From Spirogloea muscicola (lineage: Eukaryota > Streptophyta > Zygnematophyceae > Spirogloeales > Spirogloeaceae): a stretch of 33,260 nucleotides of DNA. The stretch covers positions 133,173-166,432 of the forward strand of contig WELB01000024.1 of assembly GCA_009602725.1 (NCBI GenBank), in the 5' to 3' direction. Numbering within the stretch: the stretch's first letter is position 1; each line of letters starts with the position of its first letter. The translations under genes were made by a program, and so were the position numbers. The notes below the pieces were generated by a model that was not told where the DNA came from, ran no database searches, and saw only the letters and a list, made by a program, of their open reading frames with translations. Below are positions 9,680 through 19,565 of this stretch, piece by piece.

Positions 9680-10386
9680 GAGTGTTGGCTTGCATAGGTC
9701 ACCCTTATCACAACCTCCTCCGAGATGCCCTGGCGGGTTTGATGCGCGACGCCGGGTACTGTGCGGTCGTGAAAGTGAGGAACATCATGCCTATCCCCAC
9801 GGATGCCCAGGTACGTCATCATCGCCGCACACTTGACATTGTGGGCGTGCAACCTGGTGGAGGACCACGGGCCTTGGTCGATGACGTTGTTATGGAGGCT
9901 TACAAAGGTCCAGCATCGACGCACATGGCTGGCCACGCAGTGGGCAGTGCAGAACAAGAAAGATGCAGCACTACTCCGATTATGCCCAATGTGATCAGCT
10001 CCTGCCAGCGGCAGTCGACATCTTTGGCTGTTTAGGTCCTCGTTTCCACATTCGCCTTCGAAATATTGCCACTCTAGGCTACGCACGTCATGCAGATGTG
10101 TTTCCGGCTGAGATGGGCTTGCCAGCTGCATATCTGTCGCTCTTGCGACGACGAGTTTCGGCCTGTTTGCAGCGTGCTCAGGCAACTGCTTTGCACCAGA
10201 AAGCTGGGCAAGCTCTAGTTGGTAGCAGAAGTGCTTCGCATCTGCCATTCAGTTGTCAGGCATCGAATAGCGACCTTTCTGTATTGACCCGTGGTTACTG
10301 AGCGGGTCAATCTGCTACAGGTTATGTACGGGATGTGCTTGCCTTTGTACTTGGCCATTTGGCCTTCATTTGTTCCCAAAAACACG
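9680..10386 (+). mobile_element. RLE-type retroelement 3' part, copy 2 (C-terminal nuclease domain and 3' UTR)
   Basis: From 9680 the sequence reads ...ACIGHPYHNLLRDALAGLM and IMPIPTDAQ, then a TLDIVGVQ/VDDVVMEAY region, then, after at least two frame changes, HYSDYAQCDQLLPAAVDIFG and finally RRRVSACLQRAQATALHQ and the stop at about 10301. This order (C-x-H-x-x-L-R-D, aspartate strand LD-V-V, a lysine/tyrosine helix, F-x-P-x-x-x-E/D-x-x-G, R-L-S-x-x-L-Q-R) is what I recall of PD-(D/E)XK-like endonuclease tails of retroelement polyproteins. The reverse transcriptase is absent, cut off at 9679 by the LTR-like segment. Frameshifts make it inactive. The 3' end is about 280 bp upstream of the HEXIM-like ATG. 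Confidence 0.72.
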
Positions 10387-10664
10387 TATATCCTTTTCCT
10401 TCCATGGCACCGCGTGCCCTCTCTCTTACAGCCATCGCCTTACTTCGACAGAGCCACTGTCTTTTGCCACGGCGGCGTTGGCCATAGAGAGAGCGCCATT
10501 CTTCTGCCATAGGGAGCTTCCAAGCCGCCCCGGTGACACGTCTCCCTCACCCCGGTTCAAACCCTACCCTCCTCCGGACCTTGGCGGACGTACCATCGCC
10601 GCGCGCACGCCGCGCCGGGCCTCCCGGCTCCCGCGCCGCCGGCGGCAAGTGCGGCCCCCGTGGC
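10387..10664 (+). promoter_or_regulatory. 5' flank of the HEXIM-like gene
   Basis: About 280 bp between the retroelement 3' end and the proposed start codon, rising sharply in GC towards the gene, as at other gene starts in this window. No defined promoter motif was recognised. Confidence 0.3.
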
Positions 10665-11700
10665 ATGCGGCAGCGCCTCGCCCAGGCCGCGCAGTGGCGC
10701 GAGAGCTTGGCGTCAGCGCTCGCCACGCGGCGACCTGTGTGCGGCCCCATGGCCNCCGCTGGCTCAGCTGCATGGTTATGGGAGACGCAGCAGGAAGCGA
10801 AAGGCGAAGGACGGTGGGGCTCCGCGGCTCGCCGTGAAGAAAGCAAAGGCGGCGTCGTCACTGCCACCGCTGCCGCCGCCGCCGCCGCCGCCGGGGCAGG
10901 GCTACTGGCCGACGCGTGTTCAGGACTCCCGGAGGCGCAATCGACATCGGGCGCGCAAATTCTTCGGCCGGCACGCCAAGCGGCTGGCGGCTGCCCCGGC
11001 GGCACCGTTCAACACTAGCCAGTTCCTTATGCGGTCCAGCCGCATGGGTATCCTCGCGCCCGTGGAGTCGCCGGCCACGCCAGCGTCGGTCATGCTCGCC
11101 GGTGCTGCTACACCATCCCTGTGGCCTGATGTCTCTGCTGCCACTGGGGGCGGTAAGCAGCTGGTGGATGAGGCTCGGGAGCTCGGTGTCGACGCCTATG
11201 GCTCCATGAACGACTGCATCCGGCTGCGCGAGGCGACGGACGACTGCCGAGTCGAGGAGACGGAGAGCGTGCAGCGCCAGGGCTCACCGGATCACCTGTC
11301 AGGCGGCCAGGCCGGTGGTAGCAGCAGCAGCAGCACTAGTAGCAGTGGCGCCTGTGATAAGTCGGCTGGCCGCTCCTTAGTCGACTCTGCTGACCAGGTA
11401 GAGCGAAGGATTGACCATGAGCTGCTGCGTTTCGAGGTCTCTCTGGCGGGGATGGCGGAGCCGCTCGGCAGTCGAGGTGCCTCAGCTAGCCGGCGAGACC
11501 GACACCTGCGGGCGCGGATTGATGAGCAGGAACGGCAAGTGGCGCACCTGGAGGAGGAAAATCTGACGCTGCGAGAGAGGGTGTATGTGATGGAGCAGGA
11601 ACTGACTGGGCTGCGGCAACGGCTCTTGGATGCCCCCCCAGAGTCTGTCTGCGGGGAGGGCTCTGACAACAATGCCCAGGACCTTGAAGACGCACTGTAA
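10665..11700 (+). CDS. HEXIM-like protein (putative P-TEFb inhibitor)
   Basis: The main frame runs to TAA at 11700 without an intron. Reading order: basic tracts RRSRKRKAK and VKKAKA at about 10780-10850, a poly-Pro run (PPLPPPPPPP), GYW, an Arg-rich helix RRRNRHRARKFFGRHAKR, then APFNTSQFLM at 11002-11031. Animal HEXIM proteins carry APYNTTQFLM at the equivalent place, directly after an Arg-rich helix; that Tyr and Phe contact and inhibit CDK9. A Ser/acidic linker follows, then a strong coiled coil at 11500-11628 (RHLRARIDEQERQ, HLEEENLTLRERV, VMEQELTGLRQRLL), like the HEXIM cyclin-T-binding dimer region, and an acidic tail. A single N at 10755 lies where the frame of the best start (ATG 10665, MRQRLAQAAQWRESLASALA) must switch to the main frame, so the N-terminus is uncertain. 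By analogy it would bind a structured RNA and hold a CDK9-type kinase inactive in the nucleus. A convergent Pro/Arg-rich coiled-coil protein is the alternative. Confidence 0.65.
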
Positions 11701-13773
11701 AAAGTTGTGGAGAACATCCTGCAAGCAGCTGGCAAGGCCAGCAGTGACTCTCCGCACTCCAGGCTGGAGTGCTTTGCACGGGCAAAGGCACAATACACTG
11801 CTACCGAAATATGAGATGGTCAATCCCCGTGCCTTGCATGCTCGTAGTTCCTGGCTCTCTGGATGTGAAGGTGCCTGATGTTGCTCCGCTTTGTGGTCCC
11901 TGCTGGCCTTAAACATGGCGCGCGCTTGGCTGGCTATTCAAGCGCAGCGGCACATTCTGATCTGGCACTACATGGTGAGACCAGCAGGCCTGACCTGCAG
12001 TCTACGCGTAAGACAACCAGGTCACATGAGCACGCATGCCAGAATTGATGTCATGGTACTTCCATAGGTCCCGGTGCTTTTGTCAGTCTTGCTGCTGGCA
12101 TTTGACATGACAATCCTTCACATCAAGTGAACATGGAGATTGACAACTCAATCTTGTCACTCAGGATTGATCAAGCTCGCCGAACCTGCCGTGTCCAAAG
12201 CCAGAGGCACGGCAAAAGGTGAGTTGCTTGTTGCGACGTGACAAGCAACTTGCTATTGTGTGGAAAGAGAGGCACTGCTAGTTGAATTGACATGCATCAT
12301 CCATCAAAAGTCTGACATTTTTTGCCCAGCTTTGTGCCTGTGATGCGGTGGGCATGTAGTGCTGGCCATAGCATTTTGAAGAGCTACAGAGGATGTAAAG
12401 AAGAACACCTGCACATATGGTCATATCTTATGTGGCACTGCTTGCTTGATGACCATGCGCTTGAGAAAGTTGCGGCTGGTGCCCTACTACCTTATCATTT
12501 AAAAGGTCAAGAATGCAAGAAGTCAAAGCTGGAGGGGCTACACTTGCTTTCATGAGTGTGCATTTGCAGCAGCTACTCTCATTTTGGCACGGAGCAAGCA
12601 GCCATGCAATAACGTGCCACTGTGTCTGGTTTCTCAGCAGGCCCAGGCCAGAGGTCATGGTTCTTAATTGTTGCATAAGAAACTGCATGAGGGCAATCTG
12701 CAGCACTGTTTGTGTGAGTCATTGTATGTCAATTTCCTTGTCTAGTCCAGCATGCACGTATTTGATGTTTCTGAAGACATTCTTCGCAAGTATGTCCTGT
12801 AGAGAGATATATTTGAGTTTGTCACTCATGGGGCAAGGCGTTTCACTAGTGTGCAAGCTCGGTTGTTGCGTGTGTTACTCTGCATCAGAGTACAACTGTG
12901 TGATCACATCTCCGGCTGGCCGCTAGCTGGATGTAAGCGCATACAGAAGCCGGAAAGTTGAGGTACTGTTGAGGCAAAACGAAGCAGGGTGCAAATTTCC
13001 GGCTGGCAATACGGAGACAGGCAACGCACATTGGCAATGTGGATTGGATTGATTTGCATTGCCTGTCAGATAGCTGAATGTGCAAAATGGTGCCAGATTT
13101 GCCAGCCGCATTTTAAGTTTAAGCTGGAGCCTGCTGGTGGGACGACGAGGTGAGAACAGTTTTTTAATTGATGGCGGAGTAAGAGTCAGCAGGCAAGTAT
13201 GCAGCTGGTAGGTCTGCACAGGACTTGGCAACTGACAAGTGTACAGTTGGGCGAGCAGTGGCAAGCTTAAGCTGATCCAAGCAAGAGCCTCATGCCAAAC
13301 CCTGACCCAGTGAGCCCCAGTCAGCAGCTGGAGGTTGGACAAAGCAGCAGCAGGACTATGAGTTACCAGCTGCTCAAAGTCTAGTACTTTGCTGTGATGA
13401 ATTACAAACAGCCTGCGTTCAGCAACAGCTACAGTAGTAAGTTGCACACATCAGCACGAGCATCATTACTTGAGTGATTGAAGGCCACAGCGGCGCAAGC
13501 ACCAATAGGAAGGAAGTTTGATTGATAGCTTCTACGTTGAAAGGAAACGAATGGCTGTGAGAGGCCAGCCCCAAGAGGTATGAACAAGGAGATGCAAGCA
13601 TACTTGCAACTGTAAGGTAGCGCCACGACGAATGCTCGGCGCGCCGCCTGCCTCGTTCATGTCACGACTGTGTTCAAGCGGCCAAAGGCTACGTGAAATT
13701 AATCGTCGAGAGCTCTTACTACCCGCTTGGACACCTCGCGCCCCTCGGGCCCCTCCCTCGCGCTCTCGGGCGG
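11701..13773. other. 2-kb spacer without a recognised gene
   Basis: Probably begins with the 3' untranslated region of the HEXIM-like gene and ends with the 5' flank of the orphan gene at 13774. Short open frames on both strands show no domain, splice-consistent chain or GC-rich first-exon signature. No repeat shared with other parts of the window was noticed. Confidence 0.45.
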
Positions 13774-16700
13774 ATGCATGGCGGCTGCGACGTCGCCATG
13801 GCGGCGGCAGCGCCAGCGGGCGCGACGCCGGCTCGCGTGAGGCTTGACTTCACGAGCGGGGCGGGTCGGATTGGCGACGGTGTCCAGAGTGGCCGGCGTT
13901 TGCACTACGTCCCTCATGGCGCCGGTCCAGTTACGGCCGACGGCGACGGCTCCGCTCTGCACGGCGCAGCTGCCGGCGTCGCTGATGCTCGGACGCCTCC
14001 TGGTGGGGCTGCTTTTTCGGACGCCATGCCTGGAGCAGAGCTGCCGAGAGCTTCTGATTGTCATGACTATGGAAGAGCCGAACGTCGAGGCGAGACAGAC
14101 TGGATGTGGGAGGACGAGGACGAAGACTGGGACGAGCCTGGCAACGGCAGAGATTTCAGGAGAGCCGATGGTGCGCTCTCGCTTGTTGCCAGTAGCGACG
14201 ATGCTGCAGGAAAGCAGGTGCCTGCAGGTGGCGATGAATATCTTGAGCCTCTATCGCTGACGGACTACGAGGTGTACGACCTCCTGCTATCCTGCCGTGA
14301 GACCGTCATTGGCATCCAGTTGGATGACGAAGCTCTAGCCCTCAAACGGAGGTAAAGTATGTGCCTGCACACACCCCCTTTCATCTCTGTCAAGTGATGG
14401 CCTATGACATTATTGACAGTGGGGCAGGCCTTGATTACCTGCCAGCGTGGAGGTCCTGCAAGCTTCAACGTGCCCATTTGACTTGCAGGCGTTGCTGCTG
14501 ACTGGGAGGTTCATGGCACCAGGTTGCTGCAGTGGGAGTGGCCAAGGGGCTGCCTGGTGCCGGGTGTGAGGAGGTTCTGCGCCGACAGGGGGTGAGTCAA
14601 GCAGCTGAGCTTCTCCAAGCTCTGAGATTCTTGAGTAACAATGCTGAATCATGTCTACCACGGGTCTGATTCACTTAAAGCGTTTTTGCAAGCAGGCCAG
14701 AGCTCCTGGGTCATTCTCATTATAAGTGATTGACGATGCAGATGTATGTCTGAGCTGGATCAGCGGGACAATGAGGAGGTGCGCACTTAGTACACCACCT
14801 GATATATGTCCCAGTATCGTCTCTATGCACATAGTCAATGTAGTAGGAGCTTCTCTATCTGCAGCCGCTTTCTCTATCTGCAACAAGCTTGTGAAGAGTC
14901 GCGTACTCTCGGACTGGCAGCCTCTTGCACATCTCTTCCTTGGGGGATATGGTACGGGTTTGTAGTAATTCCTAGCATGCTAGCTGTGGAGTGCTTCCTA
15001 GCATGCAACCAACTTAAGGTGCTTCTGATGGCTTTGTAACAGGTTGACGAAGTGGCAGCGGTCATCCGCCAGTGTGTCATGAAGCTGCAGGGTCAGAAAA
15101 GGGGTTGCAAGTCCCCTGACAATGGTGGTTCACCCCAATCTGCAGAGCCTGACCAACTAGTGGAGAACATACATGATAGAGGCATCCATGAGCTGCGAGC
15201 TTGGTCAGAGCTCGGCCTTGGTCCAGAAAGCAGGTTGCAAAGAGGAACGCCACCACCACCCGCTCAGCTGCCCCATCCGCTTGAGCAAGGAGTCACGATG
15301 TCGTGCTGCTCTCCAGTGACTGGGCATAATCCCCAGGAGAGGAAGTGGAAACAGTCGCACAGAAGCATAAACAGAGAGGAGCTGCAAGGTCAGGAGGCAT
15401 TCTGGAATGAGCGCGGCCTTCAGTGCAGGGAGATGGCAAGAAGTGCTGCTGGGCGGGAGAGCAAGGCATCCTGGCGCAACCAGCAGGCACAGCGGCGGGC
15501 AGTAGACACTATTGAGGAGGAACTCTTGGCTATTGCAGACGGGCAGCGTGATGCTAGTTATACTAGCCCAGCTCTAGAAAGAGCCCACAAAATACAAGAA
15601 CTTGCAAGTGTGGCATGCAGCAAGGCCAGCGCAGCTACCAAGGCCGCTGAAGAGGCAGCAGAGCTTGCTGATGTTGCTTGTGCTGCAGCATACAGAGCCA
15701 CAAAGGCTCTGGCGCGGTTGGGCAGCTTGTTGAGGAAGCCAAAGCTGCGAAAACGACGAGGTCGTGTACAACAGGATCAGGTCACAGGAAGCGAACCCCC
15801 TCAAGCAGGGGAAGAACAAGAGTGCCAGTTGCTGGAGAGTACCCTTCGGCTCAGCAGTCAAGTAAATAAGTGGCTGTCCACAAGATGCATAAGTAGTGGA
15901 AATTTTGCAGATATTGAGGCCAGATATGTTTCTGTCGACAATACTGGTCTCTGGGAGACAGCCTCGCAGGAGATATTGAAGGGTGACAATCAGTATCTTG
16001 ATCATGTCAACATGCTGGAGATGGCTTACGCAGAGTCCACCTCTGTGCATGAGATGGATTTGAACAATACATCATCAGTACCTCTACACATTGCCTCCAG
16101 TGACACAAGGGCAAGCTTGCTGGAGTCTTTCTCAGGAGCCAGGTATAGCAAGACCGAAAAGGAGCAGCAGGCAGTTGCAGATGAGGCTGCGCTGCTAGCT
16201 TTTCACCTTGTTGGCTATGCCCTGGAAAAGAAAGCAAGACGACTGGGGAAGCTCCTATCAGCACAAGTGTCTGCATTCCTCTGCAGTCAAACGAGTGCAG
16301 CTCCTGCAGGTGAGGGCTCTTTTCAGCTGCTCATTGTGACATCCACTGGTTGCCATTATAAGCCAGCATAAAGCATCTCACAATACCAGCAGCATTGTCA
16401 CTCTCATTGTTTTCAGAAGGTGGTTGAGTTATCTAAGTCTCCTTTCACCGTCTTGCATCGGCATAGTTTGCTGAATGTTTCACAGTACATCAAGCTCATA
16501 TCTTAAGCAAGAGCTGAACAAAGTTCTTGCTTTGCAGGCCACCTTCACGTTTCGAGTGTCGATGACAGCCTACCAGATGATATGTTGATTCTTAGTCTTC
16601 TAGAGAAATTTCCACAAATATCGAAGAGGTGAGCAAGGGGCTGAGTGCCCATAGGGTGGCATGGACAGTCATTTCAGGGAGTCCAAGAGCTTGCATAGCA

Positions 16701-16844
16701 CAAGAATGACTTAGCTCGTCGACATCTCCAGTGACTGCATTGTGCACATCTTGTTGCAGGTGGATAGCACTTACTTGCTTGCCTATGTCCTGTGCTGCTG
16801 CAGAGCTCTACAAGCTATCCGTGAAATCGTTGTCAAGAATGTGA
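13774..16844 (+). CDS. Orphan protein with acidic N-terminus, Ala-rich helix and basic patch (5 exons, about 712 aa)
   Basis: I do not recognise this gene. Proposed exons are 13774-14351, 14446-14563, 15043-16309, 16538-16628 and 16760-16844; donor and acceptor phases agree at each junction. Exon 1 is GC-rich, encodes a Gly/Ala-rich start, an acidic EDEDEDWDE patch and a structured end (PLSLTDYEVYDLLL). Exon 3 carries a Gln/Arg-rich region, a long Ala-rich amphipathic helix at about 15574-15732 (ELASVACSKASAATKAAEEA and onward) followed at once by a basic patch, KPKLRKRRGR, that could be a nuclear localisation signal or nucleic-acid contact. A second helix lies near its end (ALEKKARRLGKLLSA). 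The last exons are short and end in TGA at 16844. The exon 2 donor (CGG|GTGTGA) is the weakest; a better GTGAGT 30 bases downstream would not keep the phase. A nuclear or scaffold protein is an inference from the helix and basic patch only. Confidence 0.6.
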
Positions 16845-17601
16845 CGATCAGCTAAGCTTGACAGTTTGGGTGCATAATCTGGGTGAAACGCTTGCTTCAG
16901 GTCTACTTCAGGTCATCATAGATAGATTATGTTGCAGGAGGCGTACTTTCAGAGTACCCATAGAACTCGAGCCTAGCTAGGAATGTCATCAACGATGAGC
17001 ATGCCAGCCATCATTTTTGGACACGTGAAAGGAGCCTCTGATCATCCCTACACTGGAGCACTGTTGACATGCCTGGCTGGGCCCAAGAAAGTCAACGAGT
17101 GCTTAATGCTCTGAGACCTGACCTTGTGTAGAGCATTTTGAAACTACAGCACAGTGCCACATAGGAAAGATGCGTAAGAACCCGCTCAAAAGATTACATT
17201 CAAATTTCATTGTACATTTGTGCAGTCAAAGTCTGACCGGCACATTGCTATCAAACTTACTGCACTAGTATGAGTTGGCTTTGGTGGAGGCAAAGATATT
17301 TTCCAACTTCTAGCATGGGCTTCACATAGGTTGCGAAGTTGCACGGGGTGCAGCCCAGCAGGGCATATGACACTCCCAGTGATGCTCAAGTTGTCAACGG
17401 CTTGCAGTCATTATTGCTCTAAGCAACAACACATTCAAGCAGGTGTTAAGGTGCCCCCACCACATAGTCTTCTGGTGCCAATTGGAATGGTACGTAGGCA
17501 GGGACGCCACTATAAATTCTTACCAGACTTACTAAGTTGTAAAGGGCAGCCCGCAGGCAGTGTGATATTAGTTGGCCTTAAAGGACAGCGTGACTTGCAA
17601 C
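16845..17601. other. Convergent intergenic region
   Basis: The 3' ends of the orphan gene (+) and the cyclophilin gene (-) face each other across about 750 bp. No gene, RNA or repeat was recognised; it presumably holds both 3' untranslated regions. Confidence 0.45.
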
Positions 17602-18840
17602 TTACACGGGCAGCTCTCCAGACTTGGAAATTATGACTTTTGTATATGGCCGATTGAAGCCCCTCTCTGCAACATTGCCCGTGTGTCACCTATCAGCTTG
17701 GCAACCCTACAACACGCACAAGTGCAAAAGAAGTGTTTGACATTAGAATGCATATCAGTGTAACTTGTCAAGTATGAGAGACACATGTCTCCAGATTGAC
17801 ATTGTAACTAATTACAGAGTGACAAGACTGGTACGCGCAGCTGCATGACAGCACCTACCCTTATATCTATTGTTTGTAGAGGCACCAACGTGGAAGAGAG
17901 AGGTGGTGTATATCAACTCACTGGAAATATGGGCTGCTGCTGTTGTCTCTGACTGCTGGAACAGCAGCAATCTTGAGGACAACATCGAGCCCTTCAAGGA
18001 CCGTGCCCACAACCTCGTTGGTCAGGTCCAGCTCGGGCGCATCTGCGAGTGCAATGGCAAACTCGGTCCCATTGGGCTCGGGCCGCGTCCCCTCATCCAC
18101 GTACGACAGCCCACCATCGCGGGCGACCAGCTTCTGCTTGGGCGGCGGCTTGGAGAGGTCTTTGACCAGGATGGAGACCGACCCGCGAACATGCTTCAGC
18201 CTGCCGCTCATTTGCCTGCCAAGCAGTGCGGGCTGCTGTCAAGAGCCAACAACAGGTTCTCAGCCAGAGGCCAGAGTACTCCGCAAGCAGGTGGCAGTGC
18301 GCCGGTTGCGTTGCACACAGTATGAGCGCTGGGTGGTCACTTGTCCTGGGAGTCCATCTCCATGGCCAGCTCCCGCGCGGAGTCACCGCCCGTGAAGCTG
18401 GCGGCGTCAGCCAGGCCGCCGGTGAGGCTGAAGTTCCGAAGGCCTGCATTGGCGACGTAGTCTGGGCCGACCTTGTAGAACTCCTTGCGCGGTAGCTCAC
18501 ACCTCGCTGCCGCGGCGCACGGTGCTGTGGGTTAGAGCGTACGCCTGATCAGCGTTAACACGTTTGACAGTGCAAGCCTTGAGCACGGCGTGGGCGCCCA
18601 TCGATGGCCATGCCGAGCGGCACCTTGCCCAGCATTCCGACCTGGCCAGCGGCGATGTCCGCGAACCGGTTGGCCCCGACGGGCGCCACGCCGCCGAAGA
18701 GGCCGACCACCACGCGGCCCGCGGGCTCGCGGTCAATGGCCACGTCCAGGTACACCTTCCTGGTCACCGCCGGGCCGCCGGCGGCCGCCGGAGGCGCCGC
18801 AGCGGGGCTGCTCGCTGCCGCCGCCGGCTCGTCCGCCACG
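17602..18840 (-). CDS. Plastid thylakoid-lumen-type cyclophilin (CYP26-2/CYP28 group), frame-broken, 5' end missing
   Basis: Cyclophilin-type peptidyl-prolyl isomerase. Minus-strand exons: the first ends at 18642, then 18506-18341, 18215-17922 and 17706-17602, with stop TAA at 17604-17602. Readable blocks in order: TRKVYLDVAIDREPAGRVVV and GLFGGVAPVGANRF; KEFYKVGPDYVANAGLRNF; SILVKDLSKPPPKQKLVARD; PNGTEFAIALADAPELD; SSPYFQVAKLIGDTRA; VAERGFNRPYTKVII. The SKPPPKxKLVA and NGTEF blocks with the C-terminal RGFNRPY are what I recall of Arabidopsis CYP26-2/CYP28, divergent lumenal cyclophilins whose isomerase activity is doubtful. Two one-base deletions relative to the family break the frame, at about 18489 (SYR|RKEF) and about 17677 (TRA|NVAERG). 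The Ala/Pro-rich sequence before KVYLD runs into a poly(T) block on this strand with an N gap, so the transit peptide cannot be read. Either a gene with assembly errors or a young pseudogene. Confidence 0.8.
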
Positions 18841-19053
<213 letters not shown>

Positions 19054-19054
<1 letters not shown>

Positions 19055-19565
19055 ACGCTGGCCGCCAGCGTGGCCGGGCCGGATCGCGCGCCAGCTGACG
19101 CGCGCCGGAGCTGACGCCACCGCTGACGCCACCGCTGACGCGCCCGGCCCCCCCGATGCTGCAGGCCGCACGCACCGGTGAGCAACGCCCGGCCGCCGCC
19201 GCCGCCGCCGTTGCGCGGCGCCGCAGGATGGCGCCGCGGCGGCGCCAAGCGGGCCTTCTCCGCCTGAGCCCCCACCACGCCGAGCTGGGGGCCGCCTCAC
19301 GCGCTCACGGGGGCAGCCTCGTCTCACGACAGTGCCTCGGGCAGCCGGACGAAGCTGCCGCTCTCCGGCGCGCCGCCTTGATGTCCGTGCAGCGCCGCCG
19401 CTGGCGACTCGTGCGCGAGGAGGACAACACAGCAACCCGGGAGCACGTTCGTCACTCCATAGCTACTTGAGCTCTCTGCTGTACGAGCAGCACATCTGGT
19501 GGTGCGGAGCAGCCTCAAGTAGTTGGTTGGCGCTGAAACAAACAGACGTGAAGGAGGTCGCAGTC
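19054..19565. promoter_or_regulatory. GC-rich divergent spacer between cyclophilin and HAP2
   Basis: About 500 bp of GC-rich sequence between the minus-strand cyclophilin and the plus-strand HAP2. It includes a threefold short tandem of CGCTGACGCCAC-type units at about 19110-19140 and a GCC run at 19192-19212. It must contain the missing cyclophilin N-terminus and both promoters. No TATA box was recognised. Confidence 0.4.

Noticed and set aside
10865-10895. CCG run as a non-coding microsatellite only
   Set aside because: It encodes the poly-Pro segment of the HEXIM-like protein in frame, so it is coding low complexity.
14970-15007. Repeated CCTAGCATGC words as a mobile element end
   Set aside because: Only two short direct copies inside an intron, with no further structure.
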